Source: Bdellovibrionales bacterium RIFOXYD12_FULL_39_22 (GTDB lineage Bacteria; Bdellovibrionota; Bacteriovoracia; Bacteriovoracales; Bacteriovoracaceae). Taken from it: a stretch of DNA of 64,000 nucleotides. The stretch lies in contig MEQL01000007.1 of the NCBI GenBank assembly GCA_001770205.1, positions 86,686-150,685 on the forward strand. The letters are read 5' to 3'. Below, piece after piece: positions 26,773 to 37,000 of this stretch (its first letter is position 1; each line of letters opens with the position of its first letter). Under the pieces are notes generated by a model. The model made no database searches, was not told where the DNA came from, and was given only the letters and a program-made list of their open reading frames with translations. Both the position numbers and the translations under genes were made by a program.

Positions 26773-27240
26773 ATGAGAGAAAACAAAAAAAGTAGTCAGT
26801 TGGATGTTACCTTTGAGAAGGCGAAATCGCAGAAGGACATTAAGCATATCTTTGATCACACAATAGATGCTTTTTCAGACAGTCCTGATTTTAGCTGGAC
26901 ACTAGAAGATATACAGCGAGAAGTTAAAGAAGGCTGGGAACTTTACTCCGTCTCTTCTGGAAAAGAGGTTATTGCCGCAATCTTTTTTAAGCAAGAAGGG
27001 AGTGATCTATACACTAAAAATACTGCAATAAAAATGACATTTCAGGGCAGTGGATATTCCCACAAAATAAAAGAATTTTTTGAACAAAAGGCCCGGGAAT
27101 TGGGAGTAAAGAAAATTATTCATTATTGCCGGATAGATAATTTTCGGATGTATGCGTTAAATGAAAGCCACAATTATAAAAAAACAGAAAATAAGTTAGG
27201 AGAAGAGCAACAAATAGTAGAATGGGTGAAAAGAATTTAA
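26773..27240 (+). CDS. GNAT-family acetyltransferase-like protein
   Basis: 155 residues with the GNAT outline: an N-terminal strand-helix (VTFEKAKSQKDIKHIF), a central substrate sheet (KEVIAAIFFKQEG), then a degenerate acetyl-CoA loop in TFQGSGYSHKIKEFFEQKARE (Q/R-x-x-G-x-G/A pattern) and a C-terminal strand KKIIHYCRIDNFRMYALNES resembling the asparagine-plus-tyrosine end of the fold. It would transfer an acetyl group to an amine. Substrate is unknown. The ribosome site is weak. It is monocistronic as far as seen. Confidence 0.7.
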   Translation: MRENKKSSQLDVTFEKAKSQKDIKHIFDHTIDAFSDSPDFSWTLEDIQREVKEGWELYSVSSGKEVIAAIFFKQEGSDLYTKNTAIKMTFQGSGYSHKIKEFFEQKARELGVKKIIHYCRIDNFRMYALNESHNYKKTENKLGEEQQIVEWVKRI

Positions 27241-27353
27241 GAATCAAGTAGGAATTGGAATCTGTTTTCGCAGATGGATTTGTTTTAACGGATTGCGGTT
27301 ACTACTGAGCGGAAATTGCTTTTTACATTATTAACCACAGTAGGAGGAATACA

Positions 27354-27722
27354 ATGGCAACGAAGAAAGCAACCAAGAAAGCGCCAGCTAAGAAAAAAGC
27401 GGCCAAGACAACCAAAAAAGTAGTTAAAGCAACTGCGAAAAAGGCCACAAAGGTGAAGGCAAAGACAAAAAGAAAGCCAAATCCATCTTTCATGAGACCT
27501 TTAACTCCATCAAATGAGTTGGCAGTTATCGTAGGAAACAAGCCACTACCACGCACTCAAGTTGTTAAGAAAATGTGGGAGTACATCAAGAAGAACAAAC
27601 TTCAAGATGCTAAAGACAAAAGAAAAATCAATGCTGATGACAACCTAAAAGCTGTTTTCGGTGGAAAAACTAGCGTTGATATGTTCAAAATGGCCGGTCT
27701 TGTTAACAAGCACCTATCCTAG
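27354..27722 (+). CDS. SWIB-domain protein with histone-H1-like lysine tail
   Basis: 122 residues in two parts. Residues 1-46 are almost only lysine, alanine, threonine and valine in KKA/AKK repeats, like histone H1 tails, and should bind DNA. Residues about 50-122 form a complete SWIB/MDM2-type domain (FMRPLTPSNELAVIVG, then MWEYIKKNKLQDAKDKRKI, ending VDMFKMAGLVNKHLS). Such fusions occur in chlamydiae and some predatory bacteria. It is likely an abundant nucleoid protein: the ribosome site TAGGAGGA is strong and a textbook terminator follows. It has no operon partners. Confidence 0.92.
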   Translation: MATKKATKKAPAKKKAAKTTKKVVKATAKKATKVKAKTKRKPNPSFMRPLTPSNELAVIVGNKPLPRTQVVKKMWEYIKKNKLQDAKDKRKINADDNLKAVFGGKTSVDMFKMAGLVNKHLS

Positions 27723-27734
27723 AAAGCAAAACAA

Positions 27735-29006
27735 CTACTTTTTGTAGTTTAAAAAGGCCTGCGTATATTCATTGCGCAGGCCTTTTTTTATGCCCTTTAA
27801 ATCACTTGTAAATAGATCATGGCACTCAATTGTTGGATTGCCATTAGGAAAGCTTTTTCGGCCTTTTAAATAATCCAGACACACTTCACCGTAGCTGTCG
27901 ATATACTCGGGTAAATTTTTATCAATAAAGGAGGCCAAAATTGCACGCCGCTTAAGATCGGCGATTTTGAAAGTCTTTCCCGGAAGAGGATCTCGTCGAA
28001 CCAGTTTCTGAATGGCCTTTACCCGGCGCTCAAATTTTTGCCCCAGAATTTGAACACTATTCCATGCATAGTTGAAGAGTTCTCCCTGTGGTGGGTCGCT
28101 TAACAAATAAGTCGCATAGAGGTAATCTTTATCTTCATCAGAGAGTTGATTAAAAATGGCCAAAAGTTTAAAAGCATTTTCAAATTTGGCAAGATCACTA
28201 CCCTCTAGATCTTGTAAGTATGAGGGAAAAACTGCCGTCCAGCAGGAGTCATTGGCCAATGATAAAAGTTTCTTTTTTACCTGTTCGTTATCAAAATGTG
28301 GCGAGGCCAAGAGCTTTGAAGCTTGGACTTTTAGCTCTAAAATAAGTGGCCGCTCTTTGCAGTAAAATTCGGCAAACTGACTTCGGGCGCCAAAAGAGTA
28401 GAAGGCCCATAATTTATCAGTTTGTACATACTGCCATAGTAAATTACCTAGCTTCATGGCAAGAGAGTGCTCGCGACTAACTTCCGGAGTATTATTCCAG
28501 ACGTCATGAAGGTCTGCTACACATGGATCGCTATCTTCATCAATCAGATTTTTCAAGGGAATTGGCCCGTTGCCTATTTCACTGCTTTGGGTCAATTTTA
28601 TAATATCTTCAGCAAAGCAGTTTTGAAGGTATGCAAGTGCGTAAGTAGTGCGTTTAGAAAAGATAATTGCAGATCCATTTATGGATGGCCACCTTACTAG
28701 TTCCTCGACTTGCTTAAAAGTTTGTCGATCAAACCTTTTTTGATTTGCCAGATATTCAATGTAACTGGTGGCCATGCCGTGGGCCATATCCGCCCAGCGC
28801 TGGCCACGATTGGAAGGAAGAACATCATGGGCATGGGCAAAAAACTCTTGATAGCTTTTTTCTCGCTCAAGTATCTCTAGATCAGCTATCGAGTACTTGG
28901 ACGAGGAAGAGGAGATTTGAGCGTTCAACACTTGGGGGGAAATGACAGCAAACAGTCCAAGATAAAGGAGCAAGGTTGAAGCTAAAAAATTATATGTAAG
29001 AAACAT
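27735..29006 (-). CDS. Secreted protein of unknown function
   Basis: About 423 residues. An N-terminal signal peptide (hydrophobic FLASTLLLYLGLFAVISP, cleavage probably after VLNA) is followed by a soluble, helix-rich body with several cysteines (for example QNCFAED, DPCVADL, EFYCKERP, DSCWTAVF), some of which may pair in the periplasm. I do not recognise a domain. The start could be GTG at 29009 or ATG at 29006. It is divergent from the proline catabolism gene and convergent with the SWIB gene, whose terminator its tail encodes. Confidence 0.7.
   Translation of the reverse strand: MFLTYNFLASTLLLYLGLFAVISPQVLNAQISSSSSKYSIADLEILEREKSYQEFFAHAHDVLPSNRGQRWADMAHGMATSYIEYLANQKRFDRQTFKQVEELVRWPSINGSAIIFSKRTTYALAYLQNCFAEDIIKLTQSSEIGNGPIPLKNLIDEDSDPCVADLHDVWNNTPEVSREHSLAMKLGNLLWQYVQTDKLWAFYSFGARSQFAEFYCKERPLILELKVQASKLLASPHFDNEQVKKKLLSLANDSCWTAVFPSYLQDLEGSDLAKFENAFKLLAIFNQLSDEDKDYLYATYLLSDPPQGELFNYAWNSVQILGQKFERRVKAIQKLVRRDPLPGKTFKIADLKRRAILASFIDKNLPEYIDSYGEVCLDYLKGRKSFPNGNPTIECHDLFTSDLKGIKKGLRNEYTQAFLNYKK
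27751..27790 (+). terminator. Rho-independent terminator of the SWIB gene
   Basis: A perfect 13-bp stem (27751-27763 with 27775-27787) around an 11-base loop, running into a T-run. It lies inside the 3' coding end of the convergent minus-strand gene. Confidence 0.85.
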
Positions 29007-29124
29007 CACCTTTGATTGTAGTTATAAAAAAACAGATTCGTCAAATTTGTTTACTAAGTTTGTTAGTTGGGATAGATAAAGACATTCAAAAATTTTAAGT
29101 CCAAATCACACTTCTGGAGGCGAT

Positions 29125-32100
29125 ATGGAGCTATCACAAAAAACAGCAACAGATGTTAAAGCGATAATACCTGAAATAGTTGAACGAGCATTCTCGGTTG
29201 ACGGAATAGAGTGGAAAATCTATTTTTACCATCAGTTCACACCCATTTTCGAAACAGCAGATAGAAAGATTAATCCGCAGATTATTGAGAGAATAAGGCC
29301 TTACCTTACCGGGAAATTTACAGATTTTCGTACGCAAATTCACCTCAAATCCGTGGCCTTAATGGTAGGTTTTTTCTTTCAGTCCAGACAGGTTCGTATC
29401 TATACTCAGCGCTTAAATTATGAACTATTTCTTTTGCAAGAGAGTGAGTCGATTGCTGCCTCAGAACGAGGCAGCAACTTCGATATCTTTAAGTCTCATA
29501 CTGAATTAGTGGCCGCCTTGGTTCCAGAAAAATTTCCTTCAGTCTTGGATGTCGTAACCCATAAAAACAAGTTAACCGATTTAATTGGCGATGGCCGTTT
29601 CAAGTCTATCGAGGGAGAAATTGATGGGACGATCACAAAATTAATTGAACAGGTTTCAAGTTATCAATCAACGCTTTTTGAGAAGTTTACTGATTGGGGC
29701 CTATCATTAACTGCCAGTTTTGCATTACTGCGCATTCACTTACTTAAATTTATCGCTATTCTCCCATCTTTGGAATTTGATTCAGGAGGGAAAGAGGTTA
29801 AGCGCATTTTATTAGAATCGCTTCGTCGTCTTTTTGCAGATAATTCTCGTTCAAAGGGATTGGGTAAAAAGGGGCAGCAAGCGCCGATTCCGGAGTATGT
29901 TGATGCTTTATGCCGAATTATTTACTATATCGCAATAATTACTCCAGCGTCTTGGCTGGCACAGATGGTCAGAGGTGCAGTAAAGATGATGGCCAGACGT
30001 TTTATCGCTGGCGAGACTATCGAAACTGCCAATAAAGCGTTGACCAATTTGTTTAATACCAAACGAGATGTAACGCTTGATCAGTTAGGCGAATTAGTGG
30101 TGTCGGAAAAAGAAGCGGATAAATACTGTGATGAAGTAATAAAATTAATTCGTGGATTTTCGCTTCATGTACCTCGTGGCGAAAAAAATGGTGCCGGAAT
30201 TAATCGGGCACATGTTTCGATAAAAGTTTCTGCGTTATGCTCTGACTTCAAGCCATATGCAGAGGATTACACCTATTCCTTGGTTGGCCCGCGTTTGTCT
30301 AAAATATTATTGGCCGCTAAGGCGGAAGATGTTTTTATCAACGTTGATTCAGAACATTATGATTTTCGCGATATTGTTTTTAAAATTTATAAGCGAGTGC
30401 TGTTGGAGACTCCAGAACTTGCGGATTATGCCAATACGGGAATTGTGTTGCAGGCATATTTACGAGATGCTTCTAACCATCTCGATGATATTTTAGAATT
30501 GGCCCGCGCACGAAAACTTTGTATGCCCATTCGAATTGTGAAAGGAGCTTATTGGGATGCAGAAACTGTTCATGCGGATGTTCACAGCTTTGATGCTCCA
30601 GAGTTTTTAAACAAAGAAGAGACCGATCTGCACTATCGCCAACTTATTGTTAAGATTTTAGAAAATCACCCCCACTTACAGCTAGTAGTTGCTTCTCATA
30701 ACTTTGCAGATCACTCCTTTGCCGAAGTTGTTCGCGAGAAATTTTTCACACAGACTCCGACTATTGAGCATCAATGCTTGGATATGACCTATGAGGCACT
30801 TTCTACCGGGATGGCCAAGATGGGATGGCCGGTTCGCAACTATGTTCCGGTTGGTAGTTTGCTGGTTGGGATGGCCTATTTGGTTAGACGAATTATGGAG
30901 AACTCTTCGCAAGTAGGTGTATTAACTATTATGCGTTCTCACGTAAATCCAAAAAGCATTCGGCCGCCGCACAAGATTCATCAGGATAAAAAAGAACATG
31001 GGGAGTTGGCGCGAGATATGTCTATTGCGCAATTAACGAATAAATTTTTCAATATTGCTCCGGCCAGACTTTACGTCGATGATGAGAGGAATTGGTTACT
31101 TGAAGAGTTCGAAACTTTCAAAAAAAATCGCCTGGGAACTTTTTTTAAAAACAATTTTCCATTAAATGGAAATGTAAAAACGATTACTAGTTCTTCTGAT
31201 CCTTCCATTATTGTTGGAACAATTAAAGAGGGGACGATCGAAGATACCAATCATGCGGTGACGGTGGCGCAAGAAGCTTACAATAGTGGTAAGTGGGCCA
31301 AGGCACGGCCAATTTATCGTGCCTCGGTATTGTTAAATGCAGCCCTTCTTATGACTAGTAGAAGAAACGAGTTGTCCGGTTTAATAACTTTTGAAGCTGG
31401 AAAAACTTTTAATGAGGCCTTGGCCGATGTTGATGAGGCCATCGACTTTTTGAATTTTTACGCGAGAGAAGAAGTTAAAATTAACAAAGAGAATCCTAAA
31501 ATAATTTCTCGTGGTGTTATGTCGGTAGTTTCACCTTGGAACTTTCCTATTGCGATACCGTGTGGAATGGTGGTGAGTTGCTTGGTCGCAGGAAATGCCG
31601 TTATTTTGAAATCTGCTTCGCAAACGCCACTTATTGCCCAGTGTATGGTGGATATTATGCATGAGGCCGGAGTACCCCAGGATATTTTGATTCATCTGGT
31701 TGGTAGTGGTGCTACGGTGGGTGATGTGTTAGTGCAGCATCCTTTAATCGCCGGTATGGTTTTTACAGGTTCGAAAGAAGTTGGCATGAGTATCACGCAC
31801 AAAATTGGTAAACGCATTATTACGAATGAACTTTTTGGAGTCAAATATCCCACCAAAGTTATCACTGAAATGGGAGGTAAAAATGCCATTGTGGTAACGG
31901 CCAATGCGGAATTAGATGAAACAGTTTCTGGAATTTTATATTCGGCCTTTGGACACTCCGGCCAGAAATGTTCGGCCGCCTCGCGAGTTTTAGTAGATAA
32001 TCGAGTAAAGGATCGCTTGATTGCTCGTCTACGAGAGGCCGTACGCGATTTGAAAGTGGGGAAGGCATTTGAAATGTCCACTACTGTTAATCCGCTAATA

Positions 32101-33324
32101 ACCATGAAAGAGAAGACGCGACTGCAATCGGAAGTAAAATTGGCCGCAGAAGAGGCCCAGGTAAGTGGAGGGCATGTAATTATTGATCGTACACAAGAGG
32201 TTTGTCCGGGGAATTGCGTGGGGCCTGCGGTTATTGAACTTCCTACTCATCGAGCACTTAAACCATCCAGCTTTGCTATGAAAGAGCTTTTTGGGCCGGT
32301 AATTCATGTCATCGGCTTTGAATCTTTAGATGAGGCCATCGCTATTTTTAATGGCACAGAGTACGCCTTGACTGGGGGAATTTTTGGCCAGTCACAAGAT
32401 GATGTAGATTATCTGTCTAAAAGATTGGAGTGTGGAAATTTATACGTTAATCGCTCCACAACAGGAGCTCGAGTGGCCATTGAGCCGTTTGGTGGTTTTA
32501 AATTATCGGGAACAGGGCCTAAGGCCGGAGGCCGAAGCTATGTTTATTCCTTTCATGTAAATCCCAAGTATGCGCAAGTGGCCCATATAGATGGCCAGGA
32601 CGAGAGAGGATCGGATTATCAATACTATCTCTGTCGCCCTCAGATTATGAATGTGAAGGATCGAGTTTCCAGTCTAGATCGAGCATTTGAAAATATCATT
32701 AACCATTTTGAGGTTTTATTTGCGGGCAATTTTGGCGAGGACAAAGATATTCTCATCGAATTTAGAAGTTGGGTAAAACATAATCTTATAAATTACCAGC
32801 AAGGTGAACATTTAAATCGCGAGATTCCTGGGCAGTTAAGTTTTAATTCACTCTCTCTAGTGCAAGAGCATGTGGCCTTGCTCTCTTTCAATGAAAAACC
32901 ACAGTTTGTGGCGTTAATGAATTTCATTGCGGCGGTGGCCGCCGGATCTGGCGTTACTGTTTTGGTAAAAAATCGCAAATCTTTCGAGTGGTGGGGACAG
33001 ATTAAGAGTTATTTTTTACAAGCTGGATTTGATAAGAAAAATATTGATCTGTTTTTGCCGACAGATGATCTTTTTAAGAAGAGTTTGAAAGAGCCTTTCT
33101 TGAGCACTATCATTGTTGACGGTAATCAGACAAGATTACAAAAAATCTTAAATAGCATCTATGATGGTTCCTGCAATGAAAAACGCATGAAAAACATCAT
33201 TACTAACTACGATATTCCGGAAAGCAGAGATTTTAAACGCTTCTTGGAACAATTTAGTTGGACGCGGTCGTTTGCTATAAATACTATGCGACATGGGGCT
33301 CCACTAAATTTAGAGCTACACTAA
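29125..33324 (+). CDS. putA: Bifunctional proline dehydrogenase / P5C dehydrogenase
   Basis: A 1399-residue enzyme oxidising proline to glutamate. Residues about 300-640 are the flavin-dependent proline dehydrogenase barrel (VSIKVSALCSDF, VKGAYWDAET, ending RRIMENSSQVGVL). Residues about 700-1140 are the aldehyde dehydrogenase: SPWNFPIAIPCG, FTGSKEVG, the general-base glutamate in EMGGKNAIVV, and the catalytic cysteine about 949 in GQKCSAASR. A further about 250 residues resemble the inactive ALDH-like tail of long PutA proteins. No ribbon-helix-helix domain is present, so it should not self-repress. GGAGG ribosome site. ProC at 46682 runs the reverse route. Confidence 0.95.
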   Translation: MELSQKTATDVKAIIPEIVERAFSVDGIEWKIYFYHQFTPIFETADRKINPQIIERIRPYLTGKFTDFRTQIHLKSVALMVGFFFQSRQVRIYTQRLNYELFLLQESESIAASERGSNFDIFKSHTELVAALVPEKFPSVLDVVTHKNKLTDLIGDGRFKSIEGEIDGTITKLIEQVSSYQSTLFEKFTDWGLSLTASFALLRIHLLKFIAILPSLEFDSGGKEVKRILLESLRRLFADNSRSKGLGKKGQQAPIPEYVDALCRIIYYIAIITPASWLAQMVRGAVKMMARRFIAGETIETANKALTNLFNTKRDVTLDQLGELVVSEKEADKYCDEVIKLIRGFSLHVPRGEKNGAGINRAHVSIKVSALCSDFKPYAEDYTYSLVGPRLSKILLAAKAEDVFINVDSEHYDFRDIVFKIYKRVLLETPELADYANTGIVLQAYLRDASNHLDDILELARARKLCMPIRIVKGAYWDAETVHADVHSFDAPEFLNKEETDLHYRQLIVKILENHPHLQLVVASHNFADHSFAEVVREKFFTQTPTIEHQCLDMTYEALSTGMAKMGWPVRNYVPVGSLLVGMAYLVRRIMENSSQVGVLTIMRSHVNPKSIRPPHKIHQDKKEHGELARDMSIAQLTNKFFNIAPARLYVDDERNWLLEEFETFKKNRLGTFFKNNFPLNGNVKTITSSSDPSIIVGTIKEGTIEDTNHAVTVAQEAYNSGKWAKARPIYRASVLLNAALLMTSRRNELSGLITFEAGKTFNEALADVDEAIDFLNFYAREEVKINKENPKIISRGVMSVVSPWNFPIAIPCGMVVSCLVAGNAVILKSASQTPLIAQCMVDIMHEAGVPQDILIHLVGSGATVGDVLVQHPLIAGMVFTGSKEVGMSITHKIGKRIITNELFGVKYPTKVITEMGGKNAIVVTANAELDETVSGILYSAFGHSGQKCSAASRVLVDNRVKDRLIARLREAVRDLKVGKAFEMSTTVNPLITMKEKTRLQSEVKLAAEEAQVSGGHVIIDRTQEVCPGNCVGPAVIELPTHRALKPSSFAMKELFGPVIHVIGFESLDEAIAIFNGTEYALTGGIFGQSQDDVDYLSKRLECGNLYVNRSTTGARVAIEPFGGFKLSGTGPKAGGRSYVYSFHVNPKYAQVAHIDGQDERGSDYQYYLCRPQIMNVKDRVSSLDRAFENIINHFEVLFAGNFGEDKDILIEFRSWVKHNLINYQQGEHLNREIPGQLSFNSLSLVQEHVALLSFNEKPQFVALMNFIAAVAAGSGVTVLVKNRKSFEWWGQIKSYFLQAGFDKKNIDLFLPTDDLFKKSLKEPFLSTIIVDGNQTRLQKILNSIYDGSCNEKRMKNIITNYDIPESRDFKRFLEQFSWTRSFAINTMRHGAPLNLELH

Positions 33325-33350
33325 AAAAGCAAAAAGGATCTTGATAAATC

Positions 33351-34028
33351 ATGGAATTATTGATTGATTTTTGGCAATTCATACTTGCTTCGGTGGATTT
33401 TTTTCTTCATCTTGATCGTTCGCTGCAAGGGGTAATTGCGCAGTATGGAACTTTAACCTACGTTATTTTGTTTGCTGTGATATTTGCGGAGACAGGACTG
33501 GTTGTTACTCCCATTTTGCCGGGAGATTCTCTGCTTTTTGCAGCCGGGGCATTATCAGTATCTACCGGATTAAATCCAGTGTTTTTATTTTTACTGCTTT
33601 CGTTGGCAGCAATTTTAGGAGATGCGGTAAATTACACGGTGGGAGCGATAATAGGCAAGCGAGCTTTTAGTGGAGATATTAAATTTTTAAAAAAAGAGTA
33701 TTTGGATAAGACGCACGCTTTTTATGAAAAATATGGCAATAAAACAATTGTTCTGGCCCGCTTTGTGCCGATAGTGCGTACTTTTGCCCCTTTTGTGGCC
33801 GGAGTAGGAAAAATGTCTTATCGGCAGTTTGGGACATACAACATTGTTGGTGGCATTTTCTGGGTTGGCCTAATGATTAGTTCTGGATATTTTTTTGGAG
33901 AAATTCCTTTTGTGAAGAAAAATTTTGAAATAGTGATTTTGGCGATTATATTTATTTCCATTTTGCCGGCCATTTTTGAGTATTGGAAGGCACGGAGTTC
34001 TGCTGGCAATAATCTAGGCCAGCAATAA
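33351..34028 (+). CDS. DedA-family membrane protein
   Basis: 225 residues with several membrane or re-entrant segments. The DedA (VTT/SNARE-associated) signature is clear: FAETGLVVTPILPGDSLLFAAG near residue 45, then FYEKYGNKTIVLARFVPIVR and TFAPFVAGVGKM near 125-155. Family members act in lipid carrier (undecaprenyl phosphate) or phospholipid recycling. It is 27 bases after putA and 15 bases before the alpha-2-macroglobulin gene, so probably part of the same plus-strand run of genes. Confidence 0.9.
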   Translation: MELLIDFWQFILASVDFFLHLDRSLQGVIAQYGTLTYVILFAVIFAETGLVVTPILPGDSLLFAAGALSVSTGLNPVFLFLLLSLAAILGDAVNYTVGAIIGKRAFSGDIKFLKKEYLDKTHAFYEKYGNKTIVLARFVPIVRTFAPFVAGVGKMSYRQFGTYNIVGGIFWVGLMISSGYFFGEIPFVKKNFEIVILAIIFISILPAIFEYWKARSSAGNNLGQQ

Positions 34029-34042
34029 ATGAGGAGATTGAG

Positions 34043-37000
34043 ATGTCTAAATTGCAGATTCGGCTAGTTTTGTTTTTTTCAACAACCTTTTTATTTTGTG
34101 CTATTGCCAAAGATGATTTGGCGGTTTTGTTGATAAGGCCTAACACTACTAATGTAGCAGATGTTTCACAGATCACGGTGACCTTTAATAAAACGATGGT
34201 GCCATTAGGTGATTATGAAAAGTTGGCAGAAAAATTTAAGATTAATATTACACCTTTGATTAATTGCCAGTGGCGTTGGTTAAATGGTAGCACGATTGCT
34301 TGTCAGTTGGCAGATTCGCTTCCTCCTTCTAATAGCTACACAATAACCGTGCCAGTAGGGCCCAAAGCACTAGATGGATCTACTCTCAAAGCGCCAGTTA
34401 CGGGGAATTTTTCAACCTTAGAGTGGAAGGTTTTAGATAGCGAAATTGATTGGAAGGGGCCAGATTCTCCGTTGATCTACATGCATTTTAACCAACCGAT
34501 GGATGTCGCTTCTTTGCAAGCAAATACAACAAGTCCCTGTGGCCGCATGAAAGTGTCTAGTGTCAAAGCAAGTGCAGTGGAAGATTTTGGATTTGATTTT
34601 AAAAATAGTTATCAATTTTCTTTTGATAACCCAATTGGAATTGATAAAAATTGTATTATAACTGTTGCTGCTTCTGCCAAGGCCACTCACGGAACTGTTC
34701 CTTCTTCGATATATACCTACTCATTTAGAACATTCCCGCAATTTAAAATTACCAAAGTAAGTTGCCAAGAAAATATTGAGGTTACTCCTGTTATTGCAGG
34801 AGCCGTAAATCTTGATATTAGTGGTTGTGACCCTGATAGTGGCCTAAACATAGATTTTTCTGCTCCGACAAATGGAAAAAATTTGGTGGGTAAAATAAAA
34901 GTTACTCCGCATTTTGGTTGGACAGAAGGGGGAGAAGGCTCGCCAGAATATTACAAGCAATATCCAGATCAAGAGTATTTCGAAATCTATCTGCGCAGTC
35001 CGATGCAAGGGGCCGGAAAGCATAAAGTAGTGTTTAGTGGGATCAAAGATATTTTTGGCCGTGCGCTAGTCGGTATTTCTGAAATTAATGTTTCTACTTC
35101 TGATTTTTTACCGATACTGCAACTACCCGAAGGATATGGCGTATTAGAAAAAGAGGGCCCGCATCAGTTAGCTTTTAGTGGCGTAAATGCACGTGATTTT
35201 GATTTTGATTATTTCACTAGTCAAAATGTGGAAGATGTAAAAATGTGGTCAACCTATGATCATGGTTGTGATGAGTATGATAAAAGTGAGAAAAAGTTTA
35301 TCTTTGCAGATAAAATTAAAAAGGCGGTGATTGTATCCGGTGGCAAAAAAAACATTCCTTTTTCTTCGCCAATTGATTTTAACAAAATTACGCCTGATTT
35401 TAAGTATGGAATGATTGTTGGCAAGATGACCAAAGCTTCTAATTTAGATGGCAAACCATTTGTTCAGCATAGGATTTGCAGTAGCACCTTCACGGTAATT
35501 ACCGATCTTGGTATTATGGCAAAAGTGGGGTTTTATAACTCTGGGATTTGGATTCATTCGATAAAAAGTGGTTTGCCGCTTTCTGGAATTAAAGTCAGTG
35601 TATATAGCAATACAGCAACTTTATTTGGAGGAACTACTGATGAAAATGGTTTTGTGGAATTTCCTGGGGCCAAAGAGTGGGATCCTGAAAGATCAAAGTT
35701 TAGTGACTGGGATAGCAACGATAGTCTCTATATTGTTGCTCAAACAAAAGATGATTTCTCCATGCTTCCTTTTTCAGTCGGAAGGGCCGGGATAGATTAC
35801 TATAATTTTAATGTTGACTTTAATCCACTTAAAGTTTCTACCAATCAAATAGTTTATGCTATTACTGATCGGCCGTTATATAAACCTGGGCAGCAAGTAA
35901 ATGTTAAGGTTTTTGCTCGTCACTGGGAGCCAAAAAGCTATGGATTAACTCCAGTTAAAAAGTTAACCGTCGAAGTTAAAGATGCTCTATATAAGACAAT
36001 TGCCACTAAAAAAATAAAACTTTCAGATTTTGGTACGGCCAATTTTGTCTTTGATCTAGATGCCAGTGTTCCTCTGGGAACTTATATTATCCAGGTTGCC
36101 AGTGATGGTGAGTATAGAGATAGTATTGGAACTTTTGATGTTCAGGTTTTCACGCTACCTGTCTTTAAATTGAACGTTGAATCGAGTAAAGAAAGCTATG
36201 TCGTTGGAGATTCTGCCAACTTTCTGGCCAAAGCGCGCTATCATTTCGGCGGAGGAGTTCCTAATACGACAGGAAATTACACGGCCAATTTTACTTCCGG
36301 AGTGTGGACACCCCAGCTTCCAAAATGGGAGAGTTTTGAGTTTGGGCGAGCGTTTTATCTAAATATTCCCGGTTATGAAAAACCTCGTTACACCGATCAA
36401 AGTCAAATCGGAAGTGGATCGCTTACCACTGATAAAAATGGAGATGTAGAGACAAACATAATGCTTCCCATTGATCAGCTAAAGTCTTATGGCAAATTAG
36501 AGTTTGGGGTCTCTTTTGCCGATGATCGAGGTAAAAGTATTGGAGGATATAACGCTGTTGAAGTTTTTTATTCTAATTTTATGATTGGAATGAAGACTCC
36601 TCAATGGGCGTATGCCGCCAAAGAAGAAATTATTCCAGAAGTTATTTTACTTGATTCAAAAGAAGAACCTGTGGCCGGAGTCAAAGTTGAGTTAACGCTG
36701 ATTAATCGAATCTATAAGACGGTAAGAAGAAGTGGAGAAGGAAGCTACTTTTACTATGATAATAAGACTATCGATAAAGAGATTGCGTCTTGCCGCTTTG
36801 TCAGTGACAAAGCTCCCAAGGGATGTGGATTACAATCTAAGGCCGCCGGGGATCACTACATCGTGGCAACCGCAAAAGATTCTCGTGGACGAATTACTCA
36901 AACTTCTTTGCAAAAATATGTTACCGGTAAAGAATATATTGGTTGGTATCGAGAAAACAGTGACCGCATTGAGATCATTCCCGATAAACGTATTTATCAA

